Positions 8,456 through 17,530 are shown, numbered from the stretch's first letter. The stretch is 64,000 nt of DNA from an uncultured Ulvibacter sp. (GCA_913063405.1 CAJXZB010000002.1:62001-126000); one strand, 5' to 3'. Notes: a model not told the origin generated them from the letters alone. Numbers and translations: made by a program.

Positions 8456-9535
8456 ATGAAAACTAAAATGACTTATATCGCAATCGTTTCCTTCTTATTT
8501 ACAATCTCGAGTGCTTTTGCACAAAATGTTGAAGGAGGACAGAACAATGATTCAAACTATCAAGCCCTTAGAGAGGCACAAACAAGTTCTAACGTCAACA
8601 CCTTACAAAGTAATGACGGAACAATAAATAACTCAGCACCTCAAAACAGAATGGCAGCGGCAGATATGATTAATTATCAAGCTGTAGCTAGAGATGCTGG
8701 TGGAAACCTAATCATCAATACAGCTGTTACCATTGATTTTGATGTTCACGAAGGAAATGCCGGGGGTCCAGTTGTATTTTCAGAAACACAAAATCCAACA
8801 ACAGATGCAAATGGTGTATTCTCAGTTCAAATAGGGAGTGTTTCGGGACTAACAATTGATTGGGCTGCAGACGCTCACTTCTTGGAAGTTTCTTTAAATG
8901 GAACCTCTGTTGGAACTACCGAATTTGTAAGTGTACCCTATGCTAAATCTGCCGACACTATGCCAGCGGATGCTAGAATTGGTGACGGTACTAGCAGTGC
9001 AGATGTCTTAACCATTAGTGGAGACAACACTATTGTTGGGGAAATACTAGATATTCGGGCTACGGTTGCCGTTGTAGCCGCCAATGACATTATTAATCTA
9101 GAAATGCCCGCAGGAAGTTCTGACGATGCCCAATTTATAGAAGCTAGGAATAATGGAGCAGTAGCATTCCAAGTTCAAGGAGATGGACGTACTCGAATAA
9201 ATACGACAACAACGGCACCTCAGCTTAATACAGTATATGGTAATTCTATGCCTATAGCATATGCTAGTATTACATCTGCTGGTGGTATTTCAGTCGGATA
9301 CGGCGTCACTTCTGTTACTAATTCTGGAACCGGAATATATGACGTTGTCTTAGATCTTAATACAAATGCTGCTAACACAGTAGTTATGATATCACCTTTT
9401 ACCTCTGGTATTGGCTCACCAGAGATCTGTGGTTACAATCCAACTGGAGCTAATACCTTTACAATAAATTGTCAGTCGCCAGCCGGTACTGGAATAAATA
9501 CTGCCTTGTCTTTTGTTGTTTATGGAAACCATTAG
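8456..9535 (+). CDS. Secreted tail-fibre-like / structural protein, unknown function
   Basis: A 359-residue exported protein with a signal peptide ending SAFAQ (about residue 23). Near residues 72-165 it has the Bacteroidota pattern MINYQAVARDAGGN ... SVPYAKSADT that precedes repetitive cell-surface or tail-fibre-like regions. The C-terminal part (about 260-359) is Thr/Asn/Gly-rich, ending LSFVVYGNH, with no T9SS sorting domain of the usual form. It probably depends on the small T9SS protein upstream for partnership; function is not known. Confidence 0.75.
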   Translation: MKTKMTYIAIVSFLFTISSAFAQNVEGGQNNDSNYQALREAQTSSNVNTLQSNDGTINNSAPQNRMAAADMINYQAVARDAGGNLIINTAVTIDFDVHEGNAGGPVVFSETQNPTTDANGVFSVQIGSVSGLTIDWAADAHFLEVSLNGTSVGTTEFVSVPYAKSADTMPADARIGDGTSSADVLTISGDNTIVGEILDIRATVAVVAANDIINLEMPAGSSDDAQFIEARNNGAVAFQVQGDGRTRINTTTTAPQLNTVYGNSMPIAYASITSAGGISVGYGVTSVTNSGTGIYDVVLDLNTNAANTVVMISPFTSGIGSPEICGYNPTGANTFTINCQSPAGTGINTALSFVVYGNH

Positions 9536-9544
9536 AATATAAAA

Positions 9545-9590
9545 ACAAAAACCACTTCAAGACGCAAGCAGCTTTGAGGAGGGTTTTTGT
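9545..9590 (+). terminator. Imperfect hairpin with T-run after the secreted-protein gene
   Basis: The outer arms ACAAAAACC and GGTTTTTGT pair, with inner arms CTTCAA/TTGAGG pairing through one G-T. It lies 10-55 bp after the stop at 9535, so it is a likely first terminator of the two-gene unit. Confidence 0.5.
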
Positions 9591-9629
9591 TCTAAAGAAG
9601 TATTTTCAGTATATACACCACGTATACAT

Positions 9630-9667
9630 AAAAAGGTTCAGAAAAATTAATTTTTCTGAACCTTTTT
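9630..9667. terminator. Bidirectional terminator between convergent genes
   Basis: Perfect 17-bp arms (9630-9646 and 9651-9667) around TTAA. The A-run on the left and T-run on the right make it usable from both strands, fitting its place between the plus-strand gene ending at 9535 and the minus-strand gene ending at 9684. Confidence 0.85.
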
Positions 9668-9683
9668 ATCTTAATATCAATGT

Positions 9684-11201
9684 TTATTGAACTGCCTGCA
9701 GCGCATCTATATTCCCATAGCCTTTAGTGCTACTCTTTGTTGGGTAAAATTCTGCGCTTTGTCTTAATTTAGTCAACACTTGACTTCGTGACCATCCTGG
9801 ATGCTTGGCCCAAACCAAAGCTGCAATTCCAGCAGTAGTAGCAGTAGCTACTGATGATCCGCCTACATACTTCTTATCTCCATCATAAAAACCAAGTACA
9901 GTTCCCGTACGTTCATTATTGTTATCTCGTTCCATAACTACGGTAAATTCAATCTGACTCCCATCATGGCAGGTATCACATTGTTGATAGGAACCATCAT
10001 CTGTGATTCCTGTTACAGCAATCGCTTCACTCATACTTGCAGGGAAAATCACAGGATACCAATTAGTTAATTCCGTAGAAGTTCCTCCAGCTGCAAAAAT
10101 TAATTTTCCTCTATTATGAGCATATCTTATTCCATCCCTAACGTTTCGAATAGACCAAGGGTATCCTACAGACATAGATATAATCTTAACATCACTTCTA
10201 TTTCCTAAAGCAACAAGAGCCGCTTTTACTCCCTTACGTTCGTGGTAATCGTTCAACACTACATCTTCGGTAGCACGATATGACACCAAATTACAATTGT
10301 AAGCAACTCCCACAGGCATATAGTTATCATTACGTGGAGAAGCAATGGTAGATCCCATAGCAGTTCCGTGACCACATTTATCGTGAGGACCATCGTAATT
10401 ATTCGACCACCACCAAGGAGAGTCTATAAATGTTCCATATTTCTGAATACTCCTTCCACTGCTATAACCATCATTAAAATTATTTCCTAAGAATGGCTGA
10501 CTTCGAGACACTCCCGTATCAATCAATCCAACTGTTATTCCAGCACCTGTACTATACGCCCATGCAGCTTCCACATTATGCTGATCAAAAGTCCAGCTAA
10601 CCAAAGAATTTGGAGCTACGGTACGATAATCATTTCCGTTAAGGGATTGCCCATCTTTACTACAACCAATTGAAGATCTATTAGCAGGATAGTAACCAGA
10701 AGCTGTGAAAAATGCATACCCATTTGGTTCTAGATATCGAACATCATCTCTTTTACGCAATTCTGAAATCGTTTCCTTCGTTTTCACATGAAGATCAATA
10801 ACATTTAAAACCGCATCGTCTTCAATAAGTATTCCCCTTTCCGAAGTGCCTTCAAAAGAACGAGCTAAATCAATAATAGAATTTTTAGCTCCTGTCAATC
10901 TTTGATTATCCGAAGTCCTAAAACTCTCATCCTTGTCTCCGTAACCAATGGTAAGAATTTCATTTCCATGAACTGTTGCACTCCATAAAACTTGGTCACT
11001 CACAATTTCCCAACTAAAATCACCCGAAGCTCTTAAACTTTGATCAATAATTCTATTAATCTGATCAATACTCAAGAGTTCTTTTGAAATATCGTCAATA
11101 CGGTCAGAATTTTGATCTAATGGACTCTCAATTTTGTCCTGTGTACAACTCGCAAAAACAAGTAGCGTAAGGGTAAAAATGCCCAATATATTTTTCTTCA
11201 T
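9684..11201 (-). CDS. Subtilisin-like S8 family serine protease, lipoprotein
   Basis: A 505-residue exported protease. The signal peptide ends in a lipobox (FASC, Cys at about residue 19), so it should be a lipoprotein. The catalytic Asp is in VGLIDTGVS (about 228), His in KCGHGTAMGS (about 277), and Ser in GGSSVATATT (about 448), the full S8 triad. Residues 20-165 look like a propeptide. It ends just after the peptidase domain (GYGNIDALQAVQ) and has no T9SS sorting domain, which is unusual beside the T9SS protein nearby. It is a single-gene unit. Confidence 0.92.
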   Translation of the reverse strand: MKKNILGIFTLTLLVFASCTQDKIESPLDQNSDRIDDISKELLSIDQINRIIDQSLRASGDFSWEIVSDQVLWSATVHGNEILTIGYGDKDESFRTSDNQRLTGAKNSIIDLARSFEGTSERGILIEDDAVLNVIDLHVKTKETISELRKRDDVRYLEPNGYAFFTASGYYPANRSSIGCSKDGQSLNGNDYRTVAPNSLVSWTFDQHNVEAAWAYSTGAGITVGLIDTGVSRSQPFLGNNFNDGYSSGRSIQKYGTFIDSPWWWSNNYDGPHDKCGHGTAMGSTIASPRNDNYMPVGVAYNCNLVSYRATEDVVLNDYHERKGVKAALVALGNRSDVKIISMSVGYPWSIRNVRDGIRYAHNRGKLIFAAGGTSTELTNWYPVIFPASMSEAIAVTGITDDGSYQQCDTCHDGSQIEFTVVMERDNNNERTGTVLGFYDGDKKYVGGSSVATATTAGIAALVWAKHPGWSRSQVLTKLRQSAEFYPTKSSTKGYGNIDALQAVQ

Positions 11202-11318
11202 GATTTGGAGTGTTTGTTAGAGCCTCAATATCAAGTGATTTAAACTTTTTTTTTAAAGATATAAAAAGTCTTGTAGATATTTGCATTATCGACGTAAAAC
11301 ATTTTAAAACAACCCTTT

Positions 11319-11740
11319 ATGTACCTAATACTAGACAAAGATACGATAGAAATGGAAATTGTTCCAAACATACCTATTGCCCAACGCGGTTTTCCTCCAA
11401 GGGTTCCTGTGGCTGAGATAATAAATGCCATACTCTACAAATTAAAGACAGGAGTTCAATGGCATCTATTGCCTGTAGATTCTCTTTTTGACACCAAAGC
11501 ATTGAGTTGGCAGTGTGTTTATTACCATTACAGGAAATGGTGCCTTTCGGAGTCTTGGCAACGATGTTGGGAGGCATTTCTAAGGAAGCACAAAGCCAAG
11601 TTAGACCTCTCCAGTGTTGGTCTTGATGGAAGCCACACCACTGCTATCAGGGGTGGAGATGGGGTAGATTACCAAGGCAGGAAAAAACGTTATTATACCC
11701 TTTTTGTTTTAAGCCAAAGGGATAGCAGATGTCCGCACAA
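11319..11740 (+). pseudogene. Truncated IS5-type transposase (N-terminal half)
   Basis: The first 135 or so codons read as a transposase of the IS5/DUF4096 type: LDKDTIEMEIVPNIP, ILYKLKTGVQWHLLP, SWQCVYYHYRKWC, LDGSHTTAIRGG and YQGRKKR, which includes the first catalytic Asp (GLDGSH). Homology fades near 11740, after TLFVLSQRDSRCP, with a small internal change just after GRKKR; the expected second half with the other catalytic acidic residues is absent. No intact terminal repeats were found, so this is a dead remnant. Confidence 0.75.
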
Positions 11741-11800
11741 TAGCCTCATACTCAGTAATTTAATCTGTAGAAACCTTAAGCCTCTCCTTCAATTTCTATG

Positions 11801-12085
11801 TTATTCATTCTTTTTATCTGATATAGGAAGCCCATCCTCCAATTTAATAAGTTCTTCTATTGAAACCATAACTCCTTCAAAATAATTTCCTTTTTTGAGT
11901 AAAGGGATTACACTACTACTAATTATTTCATTTATTACATTATCTGATATATTACTCTTTAAATCGTCACCTACGGTTATAGAAAATTTACGGTTTTTTT
12001 TGCTTATTATTATTAAAAATTGGTTATTCTTATTTTGTCCTTCGTTTTTTAATTGCCATTCATTATACAATGTATTTCCTAATGT
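11801..12085 (-). pseudogene. TPM-domain protein fragment (5' part lost)
   Basis: On the minus strand the sequence from about 12085 down to the stop at 11801 resembles the C-terminal part of a TPM domain (YgcG/TPM_phosphatase family): NNQFLIIISKKNRKFSITVGDDL, then a helix, then VIPLLKKGNYFEGVMVSIEELI. The expected upstream half and signal peptide are missing because a serine-recombinase tail in the opposite direction begins at about 12083. A formal start codon can be found further up but lies in that foreign segment. I regard it as a cut gene end. Confidence 0.55.
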
Positions 12086-12463
12086 CTTGCTCGACTGGAG
12101 TCTATGGAAGAAAAATTCCTCGATGATTTCATTGATGCGCCTACCTACAATTCTATGAAAAGAAGAGCTCAACAAAAGGTAGCTGGTTATAAAGCCGAAA
12201 TAGAGGGAATAAAGAACATGAAAAAGGACATCGAAGAATACCTCGTCTTAGGTATATCCTTTCTTCACGGGCCAGACCAGTTCTATAAAAATGGAGATGC
12301 TAAAATGAAAAAAAAGATTGCCGGTTCGATATTTCCTAAAAAACTCGTTTTTACGGGAAAAAGTTGTCGAACCACTTTTGTTGATGAATTGATCTCGCTC
12401 ATCCTTAGTAAACACAAGCCTTTCCGAAGATTGAAAATAAAAAATCCCCGTCTAAAAGACGGG
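12083..12463 (+). pseudogene. Serine recombinase C-terminal fragment
   Basis: The plus-strand frame from 12083 (LARLESMEEKFLDDFID) matches the C-terminal coiled-coil region and tail of large serine recombinases common in Bacteroidota: DAPTYNSMKRRAQQ, a helix rich in Lys/Glu, then GSIFPKKLVFTGKSCRTT and ELISLILSKHK. The catalytic resolvase domain is missing; an in-frame stop (12080) sits right before. The frame runs on into the tRNA-Asn terminator and tRNA gene, so the natural stop has also been lost. It marks an old integration at the tRNA 3' end. Confidence 0.75.
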
Positions 12464-12464
12464 G
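12436..12464 (-). terminator. Terminator of tRNA-Asn
   Basis: Arms CCCCGTCT (12446-12453) and AGACGGGG (12457-12464) around AAA. Read on the minus strand it is followed by an ATTTTTTATTTT tract, directly downstream of the tRNA. Confidence 0.85.
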
Positions 12465-12476
12465 AGTCAAGTAAAG

Positions 12477-12550
12477 CTCCTCCTCTTGGGCTCGAACCAA
12501 GGACCCTCTGATTAACAGTCAGATGCTCTAACCAACTGAGCTAAGGAGGA
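12477..12550 (-). tRNA. tRNA-Asn (anticodon GTT)
   Basis: A 74-nt cloverleaf on the minus strand. Acceptor arms TCCTCCT/AGGAGGA, D arm GCTCAGTTGGTTAGAGC, anticodon arm TCTGA-CTGTTAA-TCAGA with anticodon GTT, and T arm CTTGG-TTCGAGC-CCAAG all pair. Discriminator is G. The 3' CCA is not encoded. It is flanked downstream by recombinase remains. Confidence 0.97.
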
Positions 12551-12666
12551 ATTTCATAAATAAAATTAAAAGGTGTTACCCTTTTAGCTGACCCCCCCAC
12601 CAAAGCATTTTCAAGCTTTAGTGCGTAGGCGGGTGCAAATATAATTTATTTTTAATCTGTCGCAAA
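12551..12666 (-). promoter_or_regulatory. tRNA-Asn promoter and structured leader
   Basis: On the minus strand a -7 box TATATTTG (12636-12643) lies 19 bp from a -33 TTTG (12663-12666), matching the Bacteroidota consensus. Transcription would start near 12630, giving a leader of about 80 nt before the tRNA. The leader can form a 9-bp hairpin (12598-12623, one G-U) and a 6-bp hairpin (12568-12585), perhaps processing signals. Confidence 0.6.
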
Positions 12667-12686
12667 TAGATTTGTAAGTTTTTTAC

Positions 12687-14012
12687 CTATTTAAAAAGCC
12701 ACCTATAAATATCGTTTCCGTTTGCAAACAGCACCAAGGCAATTAACAAGAAGAAACCTATCATTTGCGCATACTCCATAAACTTATCGTTTGGTTTACG
12801 TCCTGTTGCCATTTCGTATAATAGAAACATTACGTGGCCCCCATCCAAAGCTGGTATAGGTAGGATATTCATAAATGCTAATATAATGGATATCAAGGCT
12901 GTTGTTTCCCAAAAATTTATCCAATTCCAAGTATCAGGAAACAAATTCCCAATCGCACCAAAACCACCTACCTGCGTAGCACCCTTTGATGTAAACACAT
13001 ACTTGAACTGTTTCACATAATCTTTTAAAACATTGTAACCGTATCCAATTCCTCCGGTAAAACTCTCGCCAAAACTGTAAGAAATGTGTGTGTGCTTTCC
13101 AACCAATTCCTTTCCATAGTTCTGAACTCCAATCTGCCCTGTTTCATTAGGCGTAACTCTCAAAGAATCTAACTGACCATTTCGACTAACTACAACCAAA
13201 CTTTCTTCATTTAGATTATTCTTAATTGTATTGGTGAATTCATGCCAATACCCAATCGCTTCACCATTTACAGAAATAACCGTGTCACCATCCTTAAAGC
13301 CAGCCGCTGCAGCAGGATAATCTGGCGCAACCGTATCGATCACTGCCATCCGCATTGGTTCAAAAGGCCTTAAGACGTCTTTTTTAAACATTTCTGTTCC
13401 AATATCTTCAGGCACAGAAAGTGTTTCAACAACACCGTCCTTATGCTTTACCTCAACCGAAGAAACATCTCTAAGAAAAAGGTATTTGTTAATCTGAGTC
13501 ACATTTTCGAAACCCTCTCCATTCACTTTCAAGATATGATCTCCATCACGAAAACCAAATTCCTTAAACTCTTGCGCTACCGAAAATCCTTCTGGGATGT
13601 CTTCATTAGTGGTGATGTCTCTTCCGTAGGCATACAATAAACCCATATAAATAACAAACCCAACAATAATGTTCACGGTCACACCACCAAGCATAATTAT
13701 TAAACGTTGCCACGTTGGTTTACTTCTAAATTCCCAAGGTTGTGCTGGTCCCTCCATCTGTTCCTTATCCATACTCTCATCAATCATCCCCGCAATCTTC
13801 ACATAACCTCCTAGTGGCAACCATCCAATTCCATAAACTGTATCGCCTATTCTCTTTTTGAAAAGTGCGAACTTCACATCAAAAAACAAGAAAAACTTCT
13901 CCACTCTAGTCTTAAATAACTTAGCAGGAATAAAATGTCCTAATTCATGAAGGACAATTAACAGAGATAGACTTAATAATAACTGAATTGCTTTAACGGC
14001 AAATGGACTCAT
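12687..14012 (-). CDS. rseP: RIP metalloprotease RseP (site-2 protease)
   Basis: A 441-residue intramembrane zinc protease that cleaves membrane-bound anti-sigma factors or signal-peptide remnants. The zinc motif HELGH is at residues 22-26 in the first TM helix, and the second zinc/active motif is NILPIPALDGGHVMF near 380-394. Two PDZ-like regions lie between (about 135-210 and 220-295; GFKDGDTVISVNGE). Length matches the family. It is a single-gene unit upstream of tRNA-Asn on the same strand. Confidence 0.95.
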   Translation of the reverse strand: MSPFAVKAIQLLLSLSLLIVLHELGHFIPAKLFKTRVEKFFLFFDVKFALFKKRIGDTVYGIGWLPLGGYVKIAGMIDESMDKEQMEGPAQPWEFRSKPTWQRLIIMLGGVTVNIIVGFVIYMGLLYAYGRDITTNEDIPEGFSVAQEFKEFGFRDGDHILKVNGEGFENVTQINKYLFLRDVSSVEVKHKDGVVETLSVPEDIGTEMFKKDVLRPFEPMRMAVIDTVAPDYPAAAAGFKDGDTVISVNGEAIGYWHEFTNTIKNNLNEESLVVVSRNGQLDSLRVTPNETGQIGVQNYGKELVGKHTHISYSFGESFTGGIGYGYNVLKDYVKQFKYVFTSKGATQVGGFGAIGNLFPDTWNWINFWETTALISIILAFMNILPIPALDGGHVMFLLYEMATGRKPNDKFMEYAQMIGFFLLIALVLFANGNDIYRWLFK

Positions 14013-14259
14013 AGCTTCTTAAATAACTTAATATAAATTGAAATCGTTCGTAACGTCGCCATTCTTCAAAAACTGAACCCAAAACGATTAATCCACCAAT
14101 ATATATAATCAGGCGGTAAATTTAACGCACAAAAGTAATCTTTTATGACTGGGTAAAAAAATAATGCAACCGTTTGTGTTAGTTGTATAAAACATTTATC
14201 CGTTACAACTAGTAGAATACTTTTTTAGGTATTAATTTTGTTGAAAATTATTATAGAGT

Positions 14260-14925
14260 ATGCTCCAGTTTTTTTCAAAATATAAATTCTTTGCGGTCGT
14301 ATTGTTAGCTCTTTCGGCAATCATTATCTCAATGATTTATTCTATTCTGAAGCCGGTACCATCTCTTCCTATTTATCAGCCTGCTCAGGTAAATGCCAAA
14401 ATGGTAGACAGTACACTTCAGCACGTAAAAAAGTATCATACAATTTCAGATTTCTCACTACTCAATCAAAACGGAGAAACAATCACCCAAGCAGATTACG
14501 AAGGGAAAATTTATGTAGCCGATTTCTTTTTTACTACTTGTCAGACTATTTGTCCAATTATGACAGGTCATATGAAGGAAATTCAGCAAAAACTACAAGA
14601 CGATCCCACTATTAAACTACTCTCCCACAGTGTAACTCCAGAGATTGATTCCATAGCACGGCTTAAAAAATATGCATTAGAAAAAGGGGTGGATGATAAA
14701 AAATGGAATCTCGTTACAGGTGATAAAAAACATATTTACACCCTTGCCCGTAAATCCTACCTCGCGGCTAAGGACAATCCCTACAAAGAAAACGACCTCA
14801 TCCACACCGAAAACTTCGTGCTTGTAGACACCAAAAAACGCATTCGTGGGTTCTATGACGGTACAGATCCTGAGGCAATTTCAAAACTTTTGGAAGACAT
14901 AAAAATTCTAAAACTGGAGGAATAA
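14260..14925 (+). CDS. SCO1/SenC family protein
   Basis: A 221-residue membrane-anchored thioredoxin-fold protein for copper delivery to cytochrome oxidase or thiol redox work. One TM helix (residues 10-30) is followed by the SCO fold. The copper/thiol motif CxxxC is TTCQTICPIMTGHM (about 92-105), and the third ligand His is in LIHTENFVLVD (about 183). It stands alone between rseP and feoA. A TAATTTTG box (14233-14240) lies 20 bp upstream of the ATG. Confidence 0.9.
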   Translation: MLQFFSKYKFFAVVLLALSAIIISMIYSILKPVPSLPIYQPAQVNAKMVDSTLQHVKKYHTISDFSLLNQNGETITQADYEGKIYVADFFFTTCQTICPIMTGHMKEIQQKLQDDPTIKLLSHSVTPEIDSIARLKKYALEKGVDDKKWNLVTGDKKHIYTLARKSYLAAKDNPYKENDLIHTENFVLVDTKKRIRGFYDGTDPEAISKLLEDIKILKLEE

Positions 14926-14990
14926 TCGCTTCTTAGTTTCTAAGGATAAAAAAAAGCACCCAGGTCTTTCTTCAGCTCTATATTTTCCAT

Positions 14991-14998
14991 TACTTTTG
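14991..14998 (+). promoter_or_regulatory. Putative -7 box of feoAB
   Basis: TACTTTTG fits TAnnTTTG. It lies 31 bp before the feoA ATG; the -33 element is weak (TTTC-like). No clear Fur or DtxR repeat is seen around it. Confidence 0.4.
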
Positions 14999-15028
14999 TC
15001 TTGTTTAAAATGAATCTAAATAAAGTTG

Positions 15029-15256
15029 ATGTTAACTATTGCCTCTTTAAAGAATGGTCAGAGGGCTATTATCAAAGAATTTTCGATCGAAGTGGTCCCT
15101 TTGAAATTATTGGAAATGGGTTGTCTTCCAGGAAATGAAGTAGCTCTAGTTCAAACAGCTCCGTTTCAGGACCCACTCTATTTGAATATTAACGGAAGCC
15201 ACTTAGCCATTAGAAAAGAAACTGCTTCGCAAATTGAAATTGAACTGATAAAATAA
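15029..15256 (+). CDS. feoA: FeoA family protein
   Basis: A 75-residue cytoplasmic SH3-like protein that aids the ferrous iron transporter FeoB. Pattern LKNGQRAIIKEF, LLEMGCLPGNEV, DPLYLNINGSHLAIRKETASQIEI is typical. I use the ATG at 15029, not the TTG one codon before. feoB follows after 2 bp. Confidence 0.93.
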   Translation: MLTIASLKNGQRAIIKEFSIEVVPLKLLEMGCLPGNEVALVQTAPFQDPLYLNINGSHLAIRKETASQIEIELIK

Positions 15257-15258
15257 GA

Positions 15259-17358
15259 ATGGCAAAGCAGATTAATGTTGCACTTATTGGAAACCCCAAC
15301 ACTGGTAAAACATCTGTTTTTAATGTGTTGACTGGTTTAAATCAAAAGGTAGGAAACTATCCAGGGATTACCGTAGAGAAAAAGCAAGGTATCTGTAATC
15401 TTGCAAGAGGTCTTAAAGCGCATATTATTGACCTTCCAGGAACGTATAGTTTAAATGCCTCTTCTCTAGACGAAAATGTGGTAATCGAATTACTACTTAA
15501 TAAAAACGATAAAGATTTCCCTGATGTCGCTATCGTCGTCACTGAAATTGAAAATTTAAAACGGAACCTTCTTCTTTTTACCCAGATTAAAGATTTAGGA
15601 ATCCCAACCATTCTTGCCATAAACATGGCAGATAGAATGAAACGCAAAGCCATTTCCTTGGACGTAGAATTACTCGAAGAGAGGCTGGAAACCAAAATAG
15701 TGCTAATTAGCTCTCGTAAAAACACAGGGTTTGATGCCCTAAAAAAACTAATTACAAACCACAGTGTACTCTCCACAAAACCTTGTGTAAACTCTTCTAG
15801 CATTGCTCCCGAATATTTTGATAGGCTTCGGAAAGTATTTCCCAATCAGGACTTGTATAAACTCTGGCTGGTAATTACCCAAGACGTGAACTTTGGGAAA
15901 TTAGAAAGACAAGAATTAAAGGGTGTTGCTTCCTTCCAAACCGAGTCTAAAAGCAATCTGAAGCGATTACAGCAAAAAGAAACCATCGCAAGATATCAGT
16001 TTATAAATAGCGCCCTCAAGGAAACACTTGCCATAGACACTGCCAATGCTAAAGATTTACGAAGTCGCTTAGACAGAATACTAATTCACAAAGTTTGGGG
16101 GTATGTTATTTTCTTCGGAATCCTATTGTTAATGTTTCAAGCAATTTTTGACTGGAGTAGCTACCCAATGGACTTTATTGATGCTACTTTTGCATCCTTA
16201 AGTGAATGGACAAAAAATACCATGCCCCCAGGAGATTTTACAAACCTCATAGCCGAAGGAATTATACCAGGATTAGGCGGAATTGTAATTTTTATTCCTC
16301 AGATTGCGTTTCTGTTTCTATTTATTTCCATTTTAGAAGAAAGTGGTTATATGAGCAGGGTAGTATTCTTAATGGACCGCGTTATGAGGCGCTTCGGACT
16401 TAGCGGGAAAAGTGTAGTTCCTTTAGTTTCGGGAACAGCTTGTGCAATCCCTGCGATTATGGCAACTCGAAATATTGAAAACTGGAAAGAACGCCTTATC
16501 ACAATTCTTGTAACTCCATTTACCACCTGTTCTGCGCGTTTGCCTGTTTATCTTATAATCATCGCTTTAGTTATTCCAGAAAAACGCGTTTTGGGGATCT
16601 TCAGTATGCAAGGGCTTACGCTTATGTTTCTTTACTTACTTGGGTTTGGTGCAGCAATTTTTTCGGCTTACCTACTCGACAAAATTCTCAAAATACGATC
16701 CAAGACTTTCTTTGTTGTTGAAATGCCCAACTACAAACTTCCTATGCCAAAAAACGTGGCAATAACGGTTATTGAAAAAACAAAGTCTTTTGTCTTAGGG
16801 GCAGGAAAAATTATCCTAGCAATTTCAGTGATTCTATGGGTTTTAGCTTCTTATGGACCAAGTAATTTTAATAAAGCTGAAGACATTGTAACTCAGCAAA
16901 TCCAAGGTAAGAACCTTTCACAAAAGGATATAGAAGCGAAAATAGCTTCCTTCAAATTGGAGCATTCCTATATTGGAATCATTGGAAAAGGAATTGAACC
17001 AGCAGTTCGGCCTTTGGGGTACGATTGGAAAATTGGTATTGCTATAGTAAGTTCGTTCGCGGCTAGAGAAGTCTTTGTAGGAACCTTAGCAACTATTTAC
17101 AGTGTAGGTAGTGAGGAAGAAGAAACAATTAAAAATAGAATGGCAGCAGAGATAAACCCTGTTTCAGGCACTCCTCTATTCAATTTTGCAAGTGGAATTT
17201 CGTTGTTATTATTCTACGCTTTTGCAATGCAATGCATGAGTACCTTAGCGGTAGTGAAACGAGAAACCAATAGCTGGAAATGGCCTATGTGGCAATTGTT
17301 CGTAATGACAGCTATTGCCTATATCGTGGCATTAGGCGCATATCAATTTTTAAAATAA
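15259..17358 (+). CDS. feoB: Ferrous iron transporter FeoB
   Basis: A 699-residue GTP-dependent Fe(II) importer of the inner membrane. The N-terminal G domain has G1 GNPNTGKTS (residues 11-19), G2/G3 around YPGITVEKK and DLPGTY, and G4 NMAD (about 120). The C-terminal half has the Gate motifs, including SGTACAIPAIMATR near 393 and CSARLPVYLII near 420, and about 8-10 TM helices. Length is near the usual 700-770. It is co-transcribed with feoA and the small Cys-tailed protein. Confidence 0.97.
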   Translation: MAKQINVALIGNPNTGKTSVFNVLTGLNQKVGNYPGITVEKKQGICNLARGLKAHIIDLPGTYSLNASSLDENVVIELLLNKNDKDFPDVAIVVTEIENLKRNLLLFTQIKDLGIPTILAINMADRMKRKAISLDVELLEERLETKIVLISSRKNTGFDALKKLITNHSVLSTKPCVNSSSIAPEYFDRLRKVFPNQDLYKLWLVITQDVNFGKLERQELKGVASFQTESKSNLKRLQQKETIARYQFINSALKETLAIDTANAKDLRSRLDRILIHKVWGYVIFFGILLLMFQAIFDWSSYPMDFIDATFASLSEWTKNTMPPGDFTNLIAEGIIPGLGGIVIFIPQIAFLFLFISILEESGYMSRVVFLMDRVMRRFGLSGKSVVPLVSGTACAIPAIMATRNIENWKERLITILVTPFTTCSARLPVYLIIIALVIPEKRVLGIFSMQGLTLMFLYLLGFGAAIFSAYLLDKILKIRSKTFFVVEMPNYKLPMPKNVAITVIEKTKSFVLGAGKIILAISVILWVLASYGPSNFNKAEDIVTQQIQGKNLSQKDIEAKIASFKLEHSYIGIIGKGIEPAVRPLGYDWKIGIAIVSSFAAREVFVGTLATIYSVGSEEEETIKNRMAAEINPVSGTPLFNFASGISLLLFYAFAMQCMSTLAVVKRETNSWKWPMWQLFVMTAIAYIVALGAYQFLK

Positions 17359-17370
17359 TACCTTTGTACT

Positions 17371-17529
17371 ATGCAAACAATACTCGTAATACTCACTTTT
17401 AGTTTAGCCGCAGGCTATGTGGTTAAAAAATTTGTTTGGACTCCTATTTTTGAAGGCCGTCAGCGATCTACAGGCACCTTGGATGGTGGTAAGACAAAAT
17501 GTGGTAACAAAGGCTGTGGTTGTCACTAG
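17371..17529 (+). CDS. FeoB-associated Cys-rich membrane protein
   Basis: A 52-residue protein too short for many gene finders. One N-terminal TM helix (TILVILTFSLAAGYVV) is followed by a basic linker and a Cys-rich tail (KCGNKGCGCH). It begins 12 bp after the feoB stop. Such small proteins after feoB (FeoC-like or FeoB-associated) are known in several phyla; the Cys tail may bind Fe(II) or a cluster. The ATG start is the only sensible one and the stop is 1 bp before the next convergent gene. Confidence 0.8.
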   Translation: MQTILVILTFSLAAGYVVKKFVWTPIFEGRQRSTGTLDGGKTKCGNKGCGCH

Positions 17530-17530
17530 T

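Noticed and set aside
9469-9690. Plus frame after the tail-fibre-like gene
   Set aside because: Runs through the terminator hairpins; out of frame with the real gene.
11374-11577. Minus-strand frame inside the transposase fragment
   Set aside because: Shadow of the transposase coding sequence.
12464-12511. C-terminal extension ending in GLEPRTL on the recombinase frame
   Set aside because: This is translation of the tRNA-Asn gene in the opposite strand; not real protein.
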